From: M55B112 sp964539395
GTDB taxonomy: Bacteria > Bacteroidota > Bacteroidia > Bacteroidales > GCA-2748055
Reading direction: 5' to 3'
DNA: 48,076 nucleotides
Assembly: GCA_964539395.1 (NCBI GenBank)
Contig: CAZIIU010000023.1
Span: 1 to 48,076, forward strand
The notes under the pieces are model-generated. The model did no database searches and was not told where the DNA came from. It worked only from the letters and a program-made list of their open reading frames with translations. A program made the position numbers and the translations under genes. Shown piece by piece: positions 17,619-27,204 of the stretch (position 1 is its first letter; each line of letters begins with the position of its first letter).

Positions 17619-20486
17619 TCAATCTCTTTCACAAATACTTTTAAAGTCACAGTTCTTGCAGTGTTCCGTTACAGTGGTCTGGACAAAAGGGACCTTCGGA
17701 TCAAAAATCTCTGTAAGGACCCAGTCAAGGTACTCCTGGAACTCTTCCATATATTCATTAAAGGAGTCAATTTGCTGTTTTTGTCTGTTTTCACCCATTC
17801 TGAATAGAGGATTGTAGCCTTCTTTAAACATTTCTCTTACAACGTAAAGTCCGGGTTGGACCGGCACATCAGGATTTCTGTGATGAAAAAGGGTTGCATA
17901 CAGAAATGCCTGGAATGCTGCCTTGTTCCTGTTTTTATTCTCCCGGTCAAAAAGGGATGCGATGGAGGTAAGAGTCATTCCCGCTTTACCTGTTTTATAG
18001 TCGATCACCCTGTCGACCCCACCAGCCGGCCGATCGACCCGGTCTATCATACCCCCCAGTCGCACCATCACGCTACCTGTCGGTGTTGCGATCAGCCGTG
18101 ACATTGTAAAAACCTCCTCCATGGCTACCAGTTCAAGGGGAGCAATTTTTATATCTGTCTCTATGATCTTGAGCAGGTAACGTTTGATGATCGCAAGGAT
18201 CAGCAGGTTCCTGCCCTCGATTTTTCGTTTTCCGGATGTACGAAAAAATTCCCGTGCGAACACCTCTTCCAGGGTAGCTTGAATCAGATCGGAATTGGTA
18301 AGATTAATAAGGTACGCTTCAGTGAGCCTTTCGGATCCATCCGGAAGGCTTTTATAGAGCTGGTGAATCGTTTTGTGGAGGATGTTCCCGATACCTGTCG
18401 GATCGAGTTCCTCGAGAAGCTCCTCCTGCTCCCGGATTCCGGCAATCTTCCTGAAGTAGAATTTTAAGCTGCAATCCAAATATGTGTTGAGTGCCGATGG
18501 GGACAGGTAATAGCTGTCTTCTGAACCCTCCTGATATTTTTCGAGAATACCTATTATTTGTTGGGTTTTATTAATACTGATCGAATTTTTCTCTGCCGCA
18601 CTTACCGGCAGGACAGGTCCTGTTACCTTCGCATTGTACCGGTATTTCATCTGGTAAAGATACCTGCTCATCTCGCCGGACCGGACACCCTCGGAGGCAC
18701 TTTTAAACAGCAGGTCGACCTTTTTTGCGCGTTGAATGATGCGGTAGAAATAGTATGCATAGATGGCATCCATATCTTCACGAACCGGAAGTCCGTAGGC
18801 ATACCGCATCGACCAGGGGATGAATGTATTTCCTGAACGGGCACCCGGCATTACATCCTCATTAACAGATAGCATTATGACGTGGTCGAAATCGAGCAGC
18901 CGGGTCTCAAGTATCCCCATCACCTGCAACCCTGCCAGCGGTTCTCCTGTGAAAGGTATGCGCAGGTTCCACATAACCCTCCTGAAGAGCCTCATGAAGG
19001 TTTCAGGTTCAAGCCCTTTCCGTTCCCCGACAGCCTGTTCAAGCTTGTTCAACCTGCCCTGAACTACCAGGATATACTCCTTCTCAAGTTCACCATACCG
19101 GTGGACCTCTTCCCGCAAAAGTCTCTCCAGGATATACTCCACTAATTCGCCCAGGTATTTACAGAGTTCATCTGTTGAGGATACCTGTCTGAAAACTTGT
19201 GCCGCAAATCCTTCTGTAAAAAAGGAGGGGTCCACGTACATGTGGTTTTCGTGTATGATTCCTTTAACCGGTATGGCAGGATCCTCATCGCTAATCAGTT
19301 TGTAATACTGGTGATTCAAAACGGAGAGTACATCCTTATAGTAGAAACCAGTTCCACTTGTTCCTTTGCGCATGTTGCGGAAGAGTCTTAGTATAGATTC
19401 TATAAAACTGAACAGCGGGGTATTGCTAAAAGGATATCCCATTGTGATATTCACCAATTCGACCTGCTCCGGCAGCGATACCAATACAGGCATTAGCAGG
19501 TTTTCATCGCAGGCAACTATCGTTGTGTCGTTTGCTTCGGTAATTTTTTCTCTTCTATCAGACAGAAGCGTATGCAGGCTCTTGGCCTGAAGAATATCCG
19601 AAGGAAGATCGAAAATCCTGATTTCACGTTCACGTTTCAGATTGTTGAATATTCCAAGATCGGCCTCCGGTGGAAACATGACCAGATTTTCCCGCAGGAA
19701 CCGGCCAGCTTCCATCGATTCATCGTGTATATACTCAATATCGTAATCCCAAAAAAATGAGGCGACCCCGCGCTTTTTCAGCTTACTGAACAATACTTTC
19801 TCGCTCTTGCTCAATGCATTAAACCCAACAAAGTAATAGTGATTGTCGGAAAGCATTTTATTCAGTTCCGCAATCTCCATCTCTGCAACCACTCGGTAAA
19901 TCATACCTTCATACCCCTCCCCTCTGGCCAGAAGCAGTGAACGCAATTCTTTATACAGTACCGGCAGAAGCTTCCATGTAGCAAGGAAAATCTCCTTTTC
20001 CTGCGTAGTCTCCCCCTGATGAAAGCTTTTCCAGAACTGTCGGATAAACTCCACCTGCTCCGGTTCAAGTGTTCCAAAACTCTCATCAATCTCCTTTAGT
20101 TCACCTATGTTTCTAAAGATTGCTACCGGGTCTGCGAGGTACTTGTCGAGTGTATCGAAATCATTAAGCATCATCTCGCCCCATTGGTAAAAGCTGTCGA
20201 ACGGTTCTGGTGACGGGGATTTTGCCGAATATATGTCATGAAGGGTGAAAAGTGCTTCAAGCGGATCAGCCTGCTCAAAGCCGCTCAGTTCCTGCATAAG
20301 CTCATTGATAGTAAATATCCTGGGTGCCCAGAGTGTACCTTTTGCATGCTTTACCAGGAATCGTTTAAAAAATAGTCCGGAACGCCTGTTGGGAAATATA
20401 TAACAGGATTGGGAGAGGGGCCTGCGAAGCGGGTTACTCCGATGCTCTTCCAACACGTACTTTGCCAATGCCTCCAAAAACATCAT
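17619..20486 (-). CDS. AddB-like PD-(D/E)XK nuclease/helicase-family subunit
   Basis: The 955-residue protein resembles the B subunit of AddAB, which with AddA processes double-strand ends for RecA. The N-terminal part has UvrD-like strands, but the Walker A position reads FPNRRSGLFFKRFL without a GKT loop, as expected for an inactivated AddB helicase domain. The C-terminal third is a RecB-type nuclease: YLDCSLKFYFRKIAG near residue 675, GNILHKTIHQLY, DRVDRPAGGVDRVIDYKTGK with the catalytic Asp and Lys near 835, and CKNCDFKSIC at the very end. The early Cys with the final three form the set of four that binds a [4Fe-4S] cluster in AddB. It is downstream of the addA-like gene with one gene between. 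Confidence 0.85.
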   Translation of the reverse strand: MMFLEALAKYVLEEHRSNPLRRPLSQSCYIFPNRRSGLFFKRFLVKHAKGTLWAPRIFTINELMQELSGFEQADPLEALFTLHDIYSAKSPSPEPFDSFYQWGEMMLNDFDTLDKYLADPVAIFRNIGELKEIDESFGTLEPEQVEFIRQFWKSFHQGETTQEKEIFLATWKLLPVLYKELRSLLLARGEGYEGMIYRVVAEMEIAELNKMLSDNHYYFVGFNALSKSEKVLFSKLKKRGVASFFWDYDIEYIHDESMEAGRFLRENLVMFPPEADLGIFNNLKREREIRIFDLPSDILQAKSLHTLLSDRREKITEANDTTIVACDENLLMPVLVSLPEQVELVNITMGYPFSNTPLFSFIESILRLFRNMRKGTSGTGFYYKDVLSVLNHQYYKLISDEDPAIPVKGIIHENHMYVDPSFFTEGFAAQVFRQVSSTDELCKYLGELVEYILERLLREEVHRYGELEKEYILVVQGRLNKLEQAVGERKGLEPETFMRLFRRVMWNLRIPFTGEPLAGLQVMGILETRLLDFDHVIMLSVNEDVMPGARSGNTFIPWSMRYAYGLPVREDMDAIYAYYFYRIIQRAKKVDLLFKSASEGVRSGEMSRYLYQMKYRYNAKVTGPVLPVSAAEKNSISINKTQQIIGILEKYQEGSEDSYYLSPSALNTYLDCSLKFYFRKIAGIREQEELLEELDPTGIGNILHKTIHQLYKSLPDGSERLTEAYLINLTNSDLIQATLEEVFAREFFRTSGKRKIEGRNLLILAIIKRYLLKIIETDIKIAPLELVAMEEVFTMSRLIATPTGSVMVRLGGMIDRVDRPAGGVDRVIDYKTGKAGMTLTSIASLFDRENKNRNKAAFQAFLYATLFHHRNPDVPVQPGLYVVREMFKEGYNPLFRMGENRQKQQIDSFNEYMEEFQEYLDWVLTEIFDPKVPFVQTTVTEHCKNCDFKSICERD

Positions 20487-20631
20487 TTCTTATCTTTCTT
20501 GTCCTGGTTTATATTTTTTTCTTACACAACCCCTTCATTTTCCCATCCCGGACGGTTTGTCCTGATAGATGTATCCTCTTCTACTATTAATTCATTCTTC
20601 ATGGCGGATAATCTAAGCCATTATTTTCAAC

Positions 20632-21573
20632 TCATATAAACAGCCGGCCCTGCCATGTATCGCGTTCCTCCAGCACCTCCTCGAACCTCGCCAGCACGCG
20701 ATCATACCGCAATCCCCACCCCGGACTCGCTGCGCTTCCCGGATTTACCTCTCCGGCAATCCTCTGAACTACGAAAGAGGGGTTAAGCTTTTCCAGTATA
20801 TCTGCCATAATTTGTAAGTATTCCTCCATCTCAAACTGCATAAATTTCCCGGTATTTATCCTGAACGCCTCTTCCATCGGGGTACCTTTGATGATCTGCA
20901 GCTGATGGAACTTGATGTTATGTAATGGGAGGTGTGATAATACTCCGGCGGCCTCCAGCCATTGCATGCGGTCCTCCCCGGGCAGACCGATGATCATATG
21001 TCCACCGCAGCGGATTCCCCTCGCTGCTGTCTGCTCAATGGCCCATACCGTTTGCCCGAAGGTATGTCCGCGGTTGATTGCCATAAGGGTTTTGTTACTA
21101 ACCGATTCAATTCCGTATTCGATCACGAGATAGGTGGATTCCGACAACTTTGCAAAGTAATCAAGCTTCTCCTCATCAACACAATCGGGCCGTGTACCGA
21201 TAACGAGCCCGACAACGTCGGGGTGTTCAATTGCTGGCAGATAGATTCTTTTCAACTCTTCAAGCGGTGCATAGGTATTGGAATATGCCTGAAAATAGGC
21301 CAGGTACCGTTTCACCTTCCGGTACCTGCTTTTATGAAAGGCGATTCCTTCATCGATCTGCTGCTTCACCGGTTTGCACGAGGTGCTGTAGGAGGGGGTA
21401 AATGCCCGGTTGTCGCAGAAAGTACATCCTCCGTGGCTAACTGTACCGTCGCGGTTCGGACACGTAAAGCCCGCGTCGATTGTTACCTTCTGCAACCGTT
21501 CCCCTAATGTCTCTTTGAAGTAGTCGGAGTAAGCATTAAACCTACGTGTTGTTCCCCATGGAAATCTTCTCAT
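20632..21573 (-). CDS. TIGR01212-type (YhcC-like) radical SAM protein
   Basis: The 313-residue protein is a radical SAM enzyme of the YhcC/TIGR01212 group. The cluster-binding cysteines are in TCPNRDGTVSHGGCTFC near residues 37-53 (spacing C-x12-C-x2-C, typical of this Elp3-related group). Other landmarks are GTRPDCVDEEKLDY near 126, YGIESVSNKTL near 152 and MIIGLPGEDRMQW near 192. The substrate of the family is unknown to me. It begins one base after the addA-like stop codon, so the two are co-transcribed and probably translationally coupled, although no functional link to recombination is established. Confidence 0.85.
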   Translation of the reverse strand: MRRFPWGTTRRFNAYSDYFKETLGERLQKVTIDAGFTCPNRDGTVSHGGCTFCDNRAFTPSYSTSCKPVKQQIDEGIAFHKSRYRKVKRYLAYFQAYSNTYAPLEELKRIYLPAIEHPDVVGLVIGTRPDCVDEEKLDYFAKLSESTYLVIEYGIESVSNKTLMAINRGHTFGQTVWAIEQTAARGIRCGGHMIIGLPGEDRMQWLEAAGVLSHLPLHNIKFHQLQIIKGTPMEEAFRINTGKFMQFEMEEYLQIMADILEKLNPSFVVQRIAGEVNPGSAASPGWGLRYDRVLARFEEVLEERDTWQGRLFI

Positions 21574-21574
21574 C

Positions 21575-24500
21575 CTACACCTTCACTAATTTGTTCAACA
21601 TCACATACCAAATATACCCTTCCACCTGTGTATAACCAAGCTCCTGCAAAAGCTTCTTATACCCGGTCAGCTGCCGTTCGAATTTTGTCAGTTCCTGGTC
21701 TCCGAATTTGTAATCTGCCACAATTGCATGCTTGCCGTCGACCATCACCCGGTCGGGACGATAGGTTTCCCCGGCGGTGATAATATCGCGTTCGTTCAGC
21801 ACTTCGATCCCGGGAGAAAACCACGAAACGATTTCAGGAAACTGCAGCTTCTCCCTGATCATTGCAGCGATGCGCTCGCTATCTGCAGCACCCAACAGTC
21901 CCTCTCTCCGATACCTTGCAACAGCCCGGTCAACATCGGAAGTGCTGCGAATTAAACTAAAAATCCCGTGCATGATATTTCCAAAGTCGAGATGACCAGT
22001 GCCCGGGTCACCGGAATCTGCGTAGTGTGCAGTACTTTTAAGCCGTAACCGTATATGGTCGTTTCTGAATTTCACGGGGTAAGTATTCAGTCGCCATACA
22101 TCTGTTTGCTGCTCAGTATCGCTGTCAACAGGATGCAGCGTGCCGATCTCGAAACCGGTTTTCCCGGTAACAGCCGCCAGGTCCATTGTCAACCGAGTGT
22201 CAGTTAAATCCCCGGGAGCATCCGGATGTGATGAGGTTGACTGTGATGTAATACCTGCTGCCTGTAGAATAAGCTGACCGGAACTTTTTGGTTTAACGTC
22301 CGGATCAAAAGCCGGTAATCCAATGATCATTGCCTCTGCAGCTCTTGTAAATGCGACATAGAGCATATTCAGATTGTCGACATACCCCATAATAAGTTCT
22401 TCAAAGTAGTATGGTGCAAAGATTGTATCAGCCACCGACAACCTGAACTTTAAGGGTATATAAGGTAGTTTGTCGAAGACAGTACCCTCTGTACTGCACC
22501 ACATAATGGTACTGTTGTTTCGTGATCCGGTGTTTGTTAGTTCCCAGGAGCAGAATGGAATAACTACCACTTTGAATTGCAGCCCCTTCGCTTTGTGGAT
22601 CGTTATGATGCGAAGTGCGTCCTGATCGTCAGAAAGCTTGATCGACTTTTTATATCCATGCTCCTCCCAGAAACCGATAAAATCGTGGAGGCTGCCCGGA
22701 TCATCCTGCTGGAGGCCGAGTATGATCTCCTGGAACGCCTGGATGTATGGGAGATTAGAAGGGCGACTCTCGAGTGAAAACATATCGATGAGGGTTTCCG
22801 TAAGCTCAAACAGCGGCATTCGTCTGAGTTCAGAACTCCTGGAGGTGAATGGCACGCCCAGCTCCCGCTCCGGTGTAATGCCCGGATAGAGCGCTTCAGC
22901 CAGATCACCAGGTTCCCCTGGAAATAGTTTCCTGTGGAAGTAGATCGCAGAGATATTGTTCAGTTGATCATTGCTGTTGAGCAGGTATTTAAGAAGACAG
23001 ACAATAAACCTGACTGCGGTATTGCGATAAAGAAGCAGTGAATCGTTCGAGACAAAATTAAAGTTGTAGTTGCTGTCTTTGCTATCTCTCATCTGCTCCA
23101 TCAGCTTATCTGCCACCTTCGCACCTTCATCGTTTTTTCTTACGAGGATCGCGATATCACCTGCCCTGTAACCGGCATCCTGCAGCTCCCGGATCCACAC
23201 CGGAAGCCGTTTTAGCGCCTGTTCCTGAAAGCCCTCATCCTCTTCATCCAGCACCTCTGCCCTGATATATCCGCCGGATCCTGCAGATTTCATCGGAATC
23301 TTCTGCACCACACCGGCATAAGCGGTATCGAGCAGTCCGGTCCACCGTTCCCTGAATGAATCCGTTACAAGTGAATCCTGTAACTCCTGCCCGATGATAT
23401 TCCTGATGATCTCCGGAGCATTGGAAAAAAGTGTGTTGTTAAATCGTATCAGCAATTCCCGGCTTCGCCAGTTTTCGTCGAGTGGCAGCTCCGTGATAGG
23501 ATGGCCGGGAAACGATCTGTGGACCACGTCGGCCAGGATCTTCCAGTCGGAGTTCCTCCACCGGTATATCGACTGTTTAATATCACCTACCACGATGTTC
23601 TCCTTCCCTGTGGAAAGGGTATGTTCCAGCAGCGGCCTGAAATTCTCCCACTGAAAAACAGAAGTATCCTGAAATTCATCCAACATAATGTGGTCGATGA
23701 AGCTACCAGTCTTCTCATAGATAAAAGGGGCAGGATTACTCCCGATCAGCCCCTTGATAAACCTTGTCGTATCGGAAAGCAGGAACAACCCTTTCTCATC
23801 AGTGATCTCCCAAAGCTTTTTCGTGATGTCGGCTAGTATGCCCAGCGAAAATATATTCTGACTGATCTCCACGGCAGAGTTTAAAAGAATTGTTCTCTCG
23901 TAGATCCCGGCCATGGCCTGCATAAGTACAGTTTCGACTAATCGTATCTTCCCCTGGTCTGTTTCTTTCGGGGATATCCATTTAAACAGGTCATCGATTG
24001 CTTCTTTCTGTTGATTTGTCAGTTTATCTGTCCAACCTGTTGAAGCACGTTCAAGCAGTGCTGCCGGACCACGTGACTTCATACGAAAATCGTCCGGGGT
24101 ATATCCTGCTGCCGACATTTTCTTCAGCGCATTCTCAGCGATCGTTCTGATACTGCGATGCTTCTCATCTTTGTAGTTTTGAATAAAGTCTATAAATGCC
24201 TTGAGACTTTCGCGATCCGTACCGGGATCTTTGTAAGGCACCAACGCCTGATACGACTCTGAGAATAACTCCTTACCCAGGCTGAGGATCTCATCCCTGA
24301 AATTCCATCCCTTCGATTCCTCAATACGCGACTCGGCAAACTGCAGCATCCACCTGAGAAGGTCGTTATCCTCACCCAACTCCCTGAAAAGCCGGTCGAC
24401 TGCTTCCCCAAGGATCCTGTCAGGATCAATCTCCAGGTTAAAACCTGACGGCAGGCCAATTTCCCGGGTGAACGCACGGATCACCCCCTGGAAAAAGCGA

Positions 24501-24832
24501 TCTATGGTGCCTACCGAGAACCGGGAGTAGTCGTTAAGGATTCTTGTGAGTAGCTCACCGGCGCGCTCAATGATCTGCCTCGATGATAGTCCGGTGGTCT
24601 CCTTCAGCAATTCCAGGTCACCGGAAGTCATTCCCTCTTTCAGTCTTGAAAGATTATAAAGGCGGTCGAGAATTCGCGATTTCATCTCACTTGCCGCTTT
24701 GTTTGTGAAGGTTACTGCAAGAATATGACGGTAAACCTGAGGATCCCGAAACGACAGATTGAGATATCCGAGGGTAAGTCTGAAGGTTTTTCCTGAACCG
24801 GCAGAAGCTTTGTAAATAGTGAGCGGTGACAT
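21575..24832 (-). CDS. AddA-like ATP-dependent helicase/nuclease (UvrD/RecB family)
   Basis: The 1085-residue SF1A helicase has Walker A YKASAGSGKT at residues 8-17, motif Ia (LAVTFTNKAASEM, near 40), Walker B-type DEFQDTSVFQW near 392, motif III/IV GDIKQSIYRWR near 423, motif V ITIHKAKGLQF near 755, and motif VI LYVAFTRAAEAM near 845. A C-terminal RecB-like nuclease domain follows, with DRVMVDGKHAIVADYKFG near residue 1035 holding the catalytic Asp and Lys. This is the AddA architecture. With the AddB-like protein it should resect double-strand breaks. It heads a three-gene group addA, radical SAM, addB on the minus strand. Confidence 0.9.
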   Translation of the reverse strand: MSPLTIYKASAGSGKTFRLTLGYLNLSFRDPQVYRHILAVTFTNKAASEMKSRILDRLYNLSRLKEGMTSGDLELLKETTGLSSRQIIERAGELLTRILNDYSRFSVGTIDRFFQGVIRAFTREIGLPSGFNLEIDPDRILGEAVDRLFRELGEDNDLLRWMLQFAESRIEESKGWNFRDEILSLGKELFSESYQALVPYKDPGTDRESLKAFIDFIQNYKDEKHRSIRTIAENALKKMSAAGYTPDDFRMKSRGPAALLERASTGWTDKLTNQQKEAIDDLFKWISPKETDQGKIRLVETVLMQAMAGIYERTILLNSAVEISQNIFSLGILADITKKLWEITDEKGLFLLSDTTRFIKGLIGSNPAPFIYEKTGSFIDHIMLDEFQDTSVFQWENFRPLLEHTLSTGKENIVVGDIKQSIYRWRNSDWKILADVVHRSFPGHPITELPLDENWRSRELLIRFNNTLFSNAPEIIRNIIGQELQDSLVTDSFRERWTGLLDTAYAGVVQKIPMKSAGSGGYIRAEVLDEEDEGFQEQALKRLPVWIRELQDAGYRAGDIAILVRKNDEGAKVADKLMEQMRDSKDSNYNFNFVSNDSLLLYRNTAVRFIVCLLKYLLNSNDQLNNISAIYFHRKLFPGEPGDLAEALYPGITPERELGVPFTSRSSELRRMPLFELTETLIDMFSLESRPSNLPYIQAFQEIILGLQQDDPGSLHDFIGFWEEHGYKKSIKLSDDQDALRIITIHKAKGLQFKVVVIPFCSWELTNTGSRNNSTIMWCSTEGTVFDKLPYIPLKFRLSVADTIFAPYYFEELIMGYVDNLNMLYVAFTRAAEAMIIGLPAFDPDVKPKSSGQLILQAAGITSQSTSSHPDAPGDLTDTRLTMDLAAVTGKTGFEIGTLHPVDSDTEQQTDVWRLNTYPVKFRNDHIRLRLKSTAHYADSGDPGTGHLDFGNIMHGIFSLIRSTSDVDRAVARYRREGLLGAADSERIAAMIREKLQFPEIVSWFSPGIEVLNERDIITAGETYRPDRVMVDGKHAIVADYKFGDQELTKFERQLTGYKKLLQELGYTQVEGYIWYVMLNKLVKV

Positions 24833-24970
24833 AGGGTAAAGATAATTGTTTAGTGCGGAGCAAGCAAGCTATGAAAGCACCTGATCTCATGATTCCAGGA
24901 TTGATAAGAATACCCGGGTTGATATGTCAGGAATCAGACAGGTCTGTATGGCATTCTTTATCGCGGCAAG

Positions 24971-24988
24971 TTGCTCCTGCAGGAGCAA
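24971..24988. promoter_or_regulatory. Perfect 18-bp palindrome between addA and an outer-membrane protein gene
   Basis: TTGCTCCTGCAGGAGCAA is a perfect 9+9 inverted repeat with no spacer, in the 268-bp divergent gap, 113 bp before the plus-strand gene and 139 bp before the minus-strand gene. It is not followed by a T-run, so it is unlikely to be a terminator; an operator for a dimeric regulator is possible. No other feature is evident in this gap. Confidence 0.4.
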
Positions 24989-25100
24989 ACCGGGATCAAC
25001 CAGTTGCACCATGCATTCAGGTTTTAGCAATTAATTCCAAAATCCATAGTTTTTTCACAAAAGATATTTATTTTTAAACAATCTTAAAAACAACAACATC

Positions 25101-25673
25101 ATGAAAAAAATTCTGACTCTTCTTGGTTTTATTCTTTCCCTGAACGCATTCGGCCAGTTTAATACAGAGAGCATTTATTTCTCGGGAATGACCAATTTTG
25201 CAACAGGACTGGAGATTCAAAGCGGTGAATTTGAAAGTGGTGGTGGTTTTATACCCCTGGAACTGCGACTTGAAGGTGGTTATTTTATTAAGAACAGAAT
25301 CGCGGTTGGCGGTAACATCGCCGTAGAGGATTATAAAATCCCGCTATGGGGTACAGTGGATAATTACTATTATGAAGTACACCTGGGACCAACCCTTCGC
25401 TATTATATTCCAGGTGAGGAGGAGTGGCACACTTACCTATTCGGTTATGGTTTTTACGGCTTTGAGCCCAGTCATCAGTTTTTCGGTTTACAATTCGGAC
25501 CCGGGGCCAACTATTTTTTCAATGAGTCCATAGCTCTTGATGCACGTATAAGCTATACCTTTAAACATACCTTTAACAGGGAGTTTGGAGGAAGTCACAA
25601 TAACCACAGACTCCTTTTTGAAGTTGGAATCTCAGTCTTCTTCCCGTCGATTAAATTCTTCGATCAGAGTTAA
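25101..25673 (+). CDS. Outer-membrane beta-barrel protein
   Basis: The 190-residue protein has a signal peptide (KKILTLLGFILSLNAFGQ, cleavage after about residue 19). The mature part alternates hydrophobic and polar residues with many glycines and aromatics, as in small eight-stranded barrels: LRLEGGYFIKNRIAVGG, EVHLGPTLRYYIPG, WHTYLFGYGFYGF and LQFGPGANYFFN. The C-terminus LLFEVGISVFFPSIKFF resembles a final barrel strand. It should sit in the outer membrane; no specific function can be assigned. It is transcribed alone, with an AT-rich upstream region. Confidence 0.78.
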   Translation: MKKILTLLGFILSLNAFGQFNTESIYFSGMTNFATGLEIQSGEFESGGGFIPLELRLEGGYFIKNRIAVGGNIAVEDYKIPLWGTVDNYYYEVHLGPTLRYYIPGEEEWHTYLFGYGFYGFEPSHQFFGLQFGPGANYFFNESIALDARISYTFKHTFNREFGGSHNNHRLLFEVGISVFFPSIKFFDQS

Positions 25674-25804
25674 TCCTACCGGTCGTTTATAACCCGGGCA
25701 ATGCATGACTGCTTTATGGAGGGGAGGTATGGACATTGAGCATTGTTACCCGACTGCCTGGCAGTGCTGACAGACTCGGATTATCTATCTTCAGCACTTT
25801 TCAG

Positions 25805-25812
25805 TAACTTTG
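25805..25812 (+). promoter_or_regulatory. Candidate -7 element of mnmA
   Basis: TAACTTTG matches TAnnTTTG. It overlaps the first possible TTG start of mnmA (25810), so a transcript made from it would begin near 25818 and could only use the later TTG at 25831. Confidence 0.5.
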
Positions 25813-25830
25813 CAGTCAAAATCAGAAGTT

Positions 25831-27204
25831 TTGGCAAAACGGGTAGTAGTAGGGTTATCTGGCGGAGTCGACTCCAGTGTGGCAGCGTACCTTTTAAAAA
25901 AGCAGGGATACGATGTGATCGCTGTATTCATGGTTAATTGGCACAACAGAACAGGCGTACTGGAAGCTGACTGTCCGTGGGATGAAGATGTGATATTCGC
26001 CGAGATGGTTGCAAAAAAAATTGGTATTCCCTTTTATGTGGAAGATCTCAGTAAACCCTACAAGAAAAGGGTTATCGACTATATGTTCGCTGAATATGAG
26101 AAAGGCAGGACTCCAAATCCGGATGTTCTTTGTAACCGTGAGATCAAATTTGACGAGTTCATCAGGGCAACAGAGAAATTCGCTCCCGATTATGTAGCCA
26201 CCGGACACTATTGTAAAAAAGAGGAGTTCACGCTGAACGACAAAACGATCTTCCGCCTGATGGCCGGGAATGATAAAGGAAAGGAGCAGAGTTATTTTCT
26301 TTGTCAACTGTCCCAGCAACAACTTGCAAAAACGCTCTTCCCGATTGGTCACCTTCATAAGGCGGAAGTGAGAAAAATTGCACGGGAACAGAAGCTTGCC
26401 TCCGCAGAAAAAAAAGACTCCCAGGGGATATGTTTCGTCGGCAAGGTACATCTGCCGGATTTTCTCCAACAAAAGCTGGAACCGAAGGAGGGAAATATTT
26501 TCGAGATACAGGCCGACAGTCCCATTTATACCGACAGCAAACTATACGATAAAAATCCGGTTTATAGCGACATACCGGTCATTAATAAGCCGGATGCAGC
26601 AGATCATACATCGTTGATACGGAAGTCTGCGAAGGAGAGCCATATAACCGCCGGAAATCAATATTTCCCTGAAAATGGAACGCCGTCAGATATCCCACCC
26701 CTGGGCGAAGCAAACAAAAAACATTCAGCTTTTCCAGACCTGGCAACACTCAAAAAGCTTTCCGAACCGATCAGATACAAAATCAGTGACGGATCCTTTG
26801 TCGGGAAGCATCGCGGATCGCATTTCTTCACAATAGGCCAGAGAAAGGGACTGCAGGTTGGTGGGAAAAAAGAGCCCTTATTCGTAATCGCAACTGATGT
26901 AGTCAAGAACAGGATTTTCGTAGGACAGGGACAGTCTCATCCGGGTTTGTACAGACCCGGGCTCCACATCAGATCCGATGAAATTCATTGGGTAAGGCCC
27001 GACCTTACAATGAAACCCGGTGAGATACAAGAATACATGGTTCGGATCAGGTACCGTCAGGAGTTGGAACAGGCACGATTGTATATGACAGCAGAGGGCA
27101 TGTATATTCTCTTTGAGCACCCGCAGCGAGGGGTTGCGGCAGGACAGTTTGCTGCATGGTACGAAAATGGGGAATTGATCGGTTCGGGTGTAATCGATCA
27201 ATAA
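25831..27204 (+). CDS. mnmA: tRNA-specific 2-thiouridylase MnmA
   Basis: MnmA thiolates U34 of tRNA-Lys, -Glu and -Gln. The PP-loop SGGVDSSVAA is at about residues 10-19, the catalytic Cys lies in NPDVLCNREIKF near 96, and the persulfide-accepting Cys in SQGICFVG near 197; TIGQRKGLQVGG and the C-terminal beta-barrel follow. At 457 residues it is about 90 longer than typical MnmA (about 360-380). The excess lies between GNIFEI near 223 and KISDGSFVGKHRG near 317, a Pro/Ser/Asp/Tyr-rich segment. Part of this insertion (LKKLSEPIRYKISDG) resembles one I know from other Bacteroidota MnmA proteins. The start is TTG at 25831, because the earlier TTG lies inside a promoter motif. A short tandem array begins at the base after the stop. 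Confidence 0.92.
   Translation: MAKRVVVGLSGGVDSSVAAYLLKKQGYDVIAVFMVNWHNRTGVLEADCPWDEDVIFAEMVAKKIGIPFYVEDLSKPYKKRVIDYMFAEYEKGRTPNPDVLCNREIKFDEFIRATEKFAPDYVATGHYCKKEEFTLNDKTIFRLMAGNDKGKEQSYFLCQLSQQQLAKTLFPIGHLHKAEVRKIAREQKLASAEKKDSQGICFVGKVHLPDFLQQKLEPKEGNIFEIQADSPIYTDSKLYDKNPVYSDIPVINKPDAADHTSLIRKSAKESHITAGNQYFPENGTPSDIPPLGEANKKHSAFPDLATLKKLSEPIRYKISDGSFVGKHRGSHFFTIGQRKGLQVGGKKEPLFVIATDVVKNRIFVGQGQSHPGLYRPGLHIRSDEIHWVRPDLTMKPGEIQEYMVRIRYRQELEQARLYMTAEGMYILFEHPQRGVAAGQFAAWYENGELIGSGVIDQ

Noticed and set aside
20522..20602. 26-codon minus-strand frame between the radical SAM and addB-like genes
   Set aside because: It has an ATG and a stop but no recognisable motif, and the length is expected by chance.
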